64,000 nucleotides of DNA. Origin: Rhodoferax mekongensis (GTDB lineage: Bacteria; Pseudomonadota; Gammaproteobacteria; Burkholderiales; Burkholderiaceae_C). How positions within the stretch are numbered: position 1 is the first letter of the stretch; each line of letters opens with the position of its first letter. The stretch is from positions 3,807,001-3,871,000 of the forward strand of contig NZ_CP132507.1 of assembly GCF_032191775.1 (NCBI RefSeq), written 5' to 3'. A model generated the notes under the pieces. That model made no database searches, was not told the DNA's origin, and saw only the letters and a list, made by a program, of their open reading frames with translations. Below, piece after piece: positions 62,798-64,000 of this stretch. Position numbers and translations under genes: made by a program.

Positions 62798-64000
<1,203 letters not shown>

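Overview
The window looks like chromosome from a betaproteobacterium of the family Comamonadaceae, most like Rhodoferax or a close relative. This rests on protein character, the rplM-rpsI-DUF6776-bactofilin order, a double-length UvrA, an S-adenosylhomocysteine (SAH) riboswitch before ahcY, and a dense set of short repeats. No database search was possible, so the genus is an inference. Coding density is very high and I see no tRNA, rRNA, CRISPR array, complete insertion sequence or prophage. No stretch over 300 bases lacks a gene or a described element.

Layout. 1-1871: ribosomal operon rplM-rpsI with promoter and terminator, then a DUF6776 membrane protein and the first 16 codons of a bactofilin. 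1888-4595: a membrane Ser/Thr kinase divergent from rlmJ. 4608-8269: one-carbon/methyl-cycle group ahcY-tlyA-metF behind a SAH riboswitch. 8306-13157: LacI-type regulator, prfC, HAD phosphatase, MFS transporter. 13191-15466: exported Lys-rich-tail protein, histone-deacetylase-like hydrolase, PPC-domain protein. 15556-19016: a compact accessory block (AlbA_2/Schlafen-type ATP-binding protein, coiled-coil membrane protein, N-terminal remnant of a type I restriction HsdR), bounded by direct copies of a short repeat. 19130-25085: MurA-like enzyme with Asp at the catalytic Cys position, hydrolase, CpxAR-like two-component system with a CpxP/Spy-like lipoprotein, and a second exported protein related to the one at 13191. 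25189-31752: tandem UvrA carrying at least seven repeat insertions in frame. 31799-36989: small proteins, MHS transporter, DsbA-fold isomerase, YbaK-DUF1289 fusion, HMG-CoA lyase. 37133-41609: biotin ECF transporter bioMNY in one operon with an acyl-CoA ligase and an unusual thiolase. 41606-57284: mostly minus-strand acyl-CoA and leucine catabolism (methylcrotonyl-CoA carboxylase alpha and beta, acyl-CoA dehydrogenase, acetyl-CoA acetyltransferase) mixed with hydrolases and an AraC regulator. 57437-58927: DegQ/HtrA protease. 58914-64000: thiamin operon thiC-thiO-thiS-thiG-thiDE.

Working together: AhcY removes SAH and MetF feeds methyl groups back to methionine, with the riboswitch sensing SAH. 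MccA/MccB, HMG-CoA lyase, an acyl-CoA dehydrogenase and the thiolase together cover most of leucine/isovalerate breakdown to acetyl-CoA; MccA needs biotin, which the neighbouring BioMNY imports. ThiO, ThiS and ThiG make the thiazole and ThiC and ThiD the pyrimidine, which ThiE joins.

The most striking signal is not a gene. At least three families of short palindromic repeats are scattered through the window and many sit in frame inside genes (uvrA, thiG, thiDE, an AraC regulator, a HAD phosphatase, a YbaK fusion). Two of the families have a constant core flanked by arms whose sequence differs from copy to copy while the two arms of each copy remain complementary.
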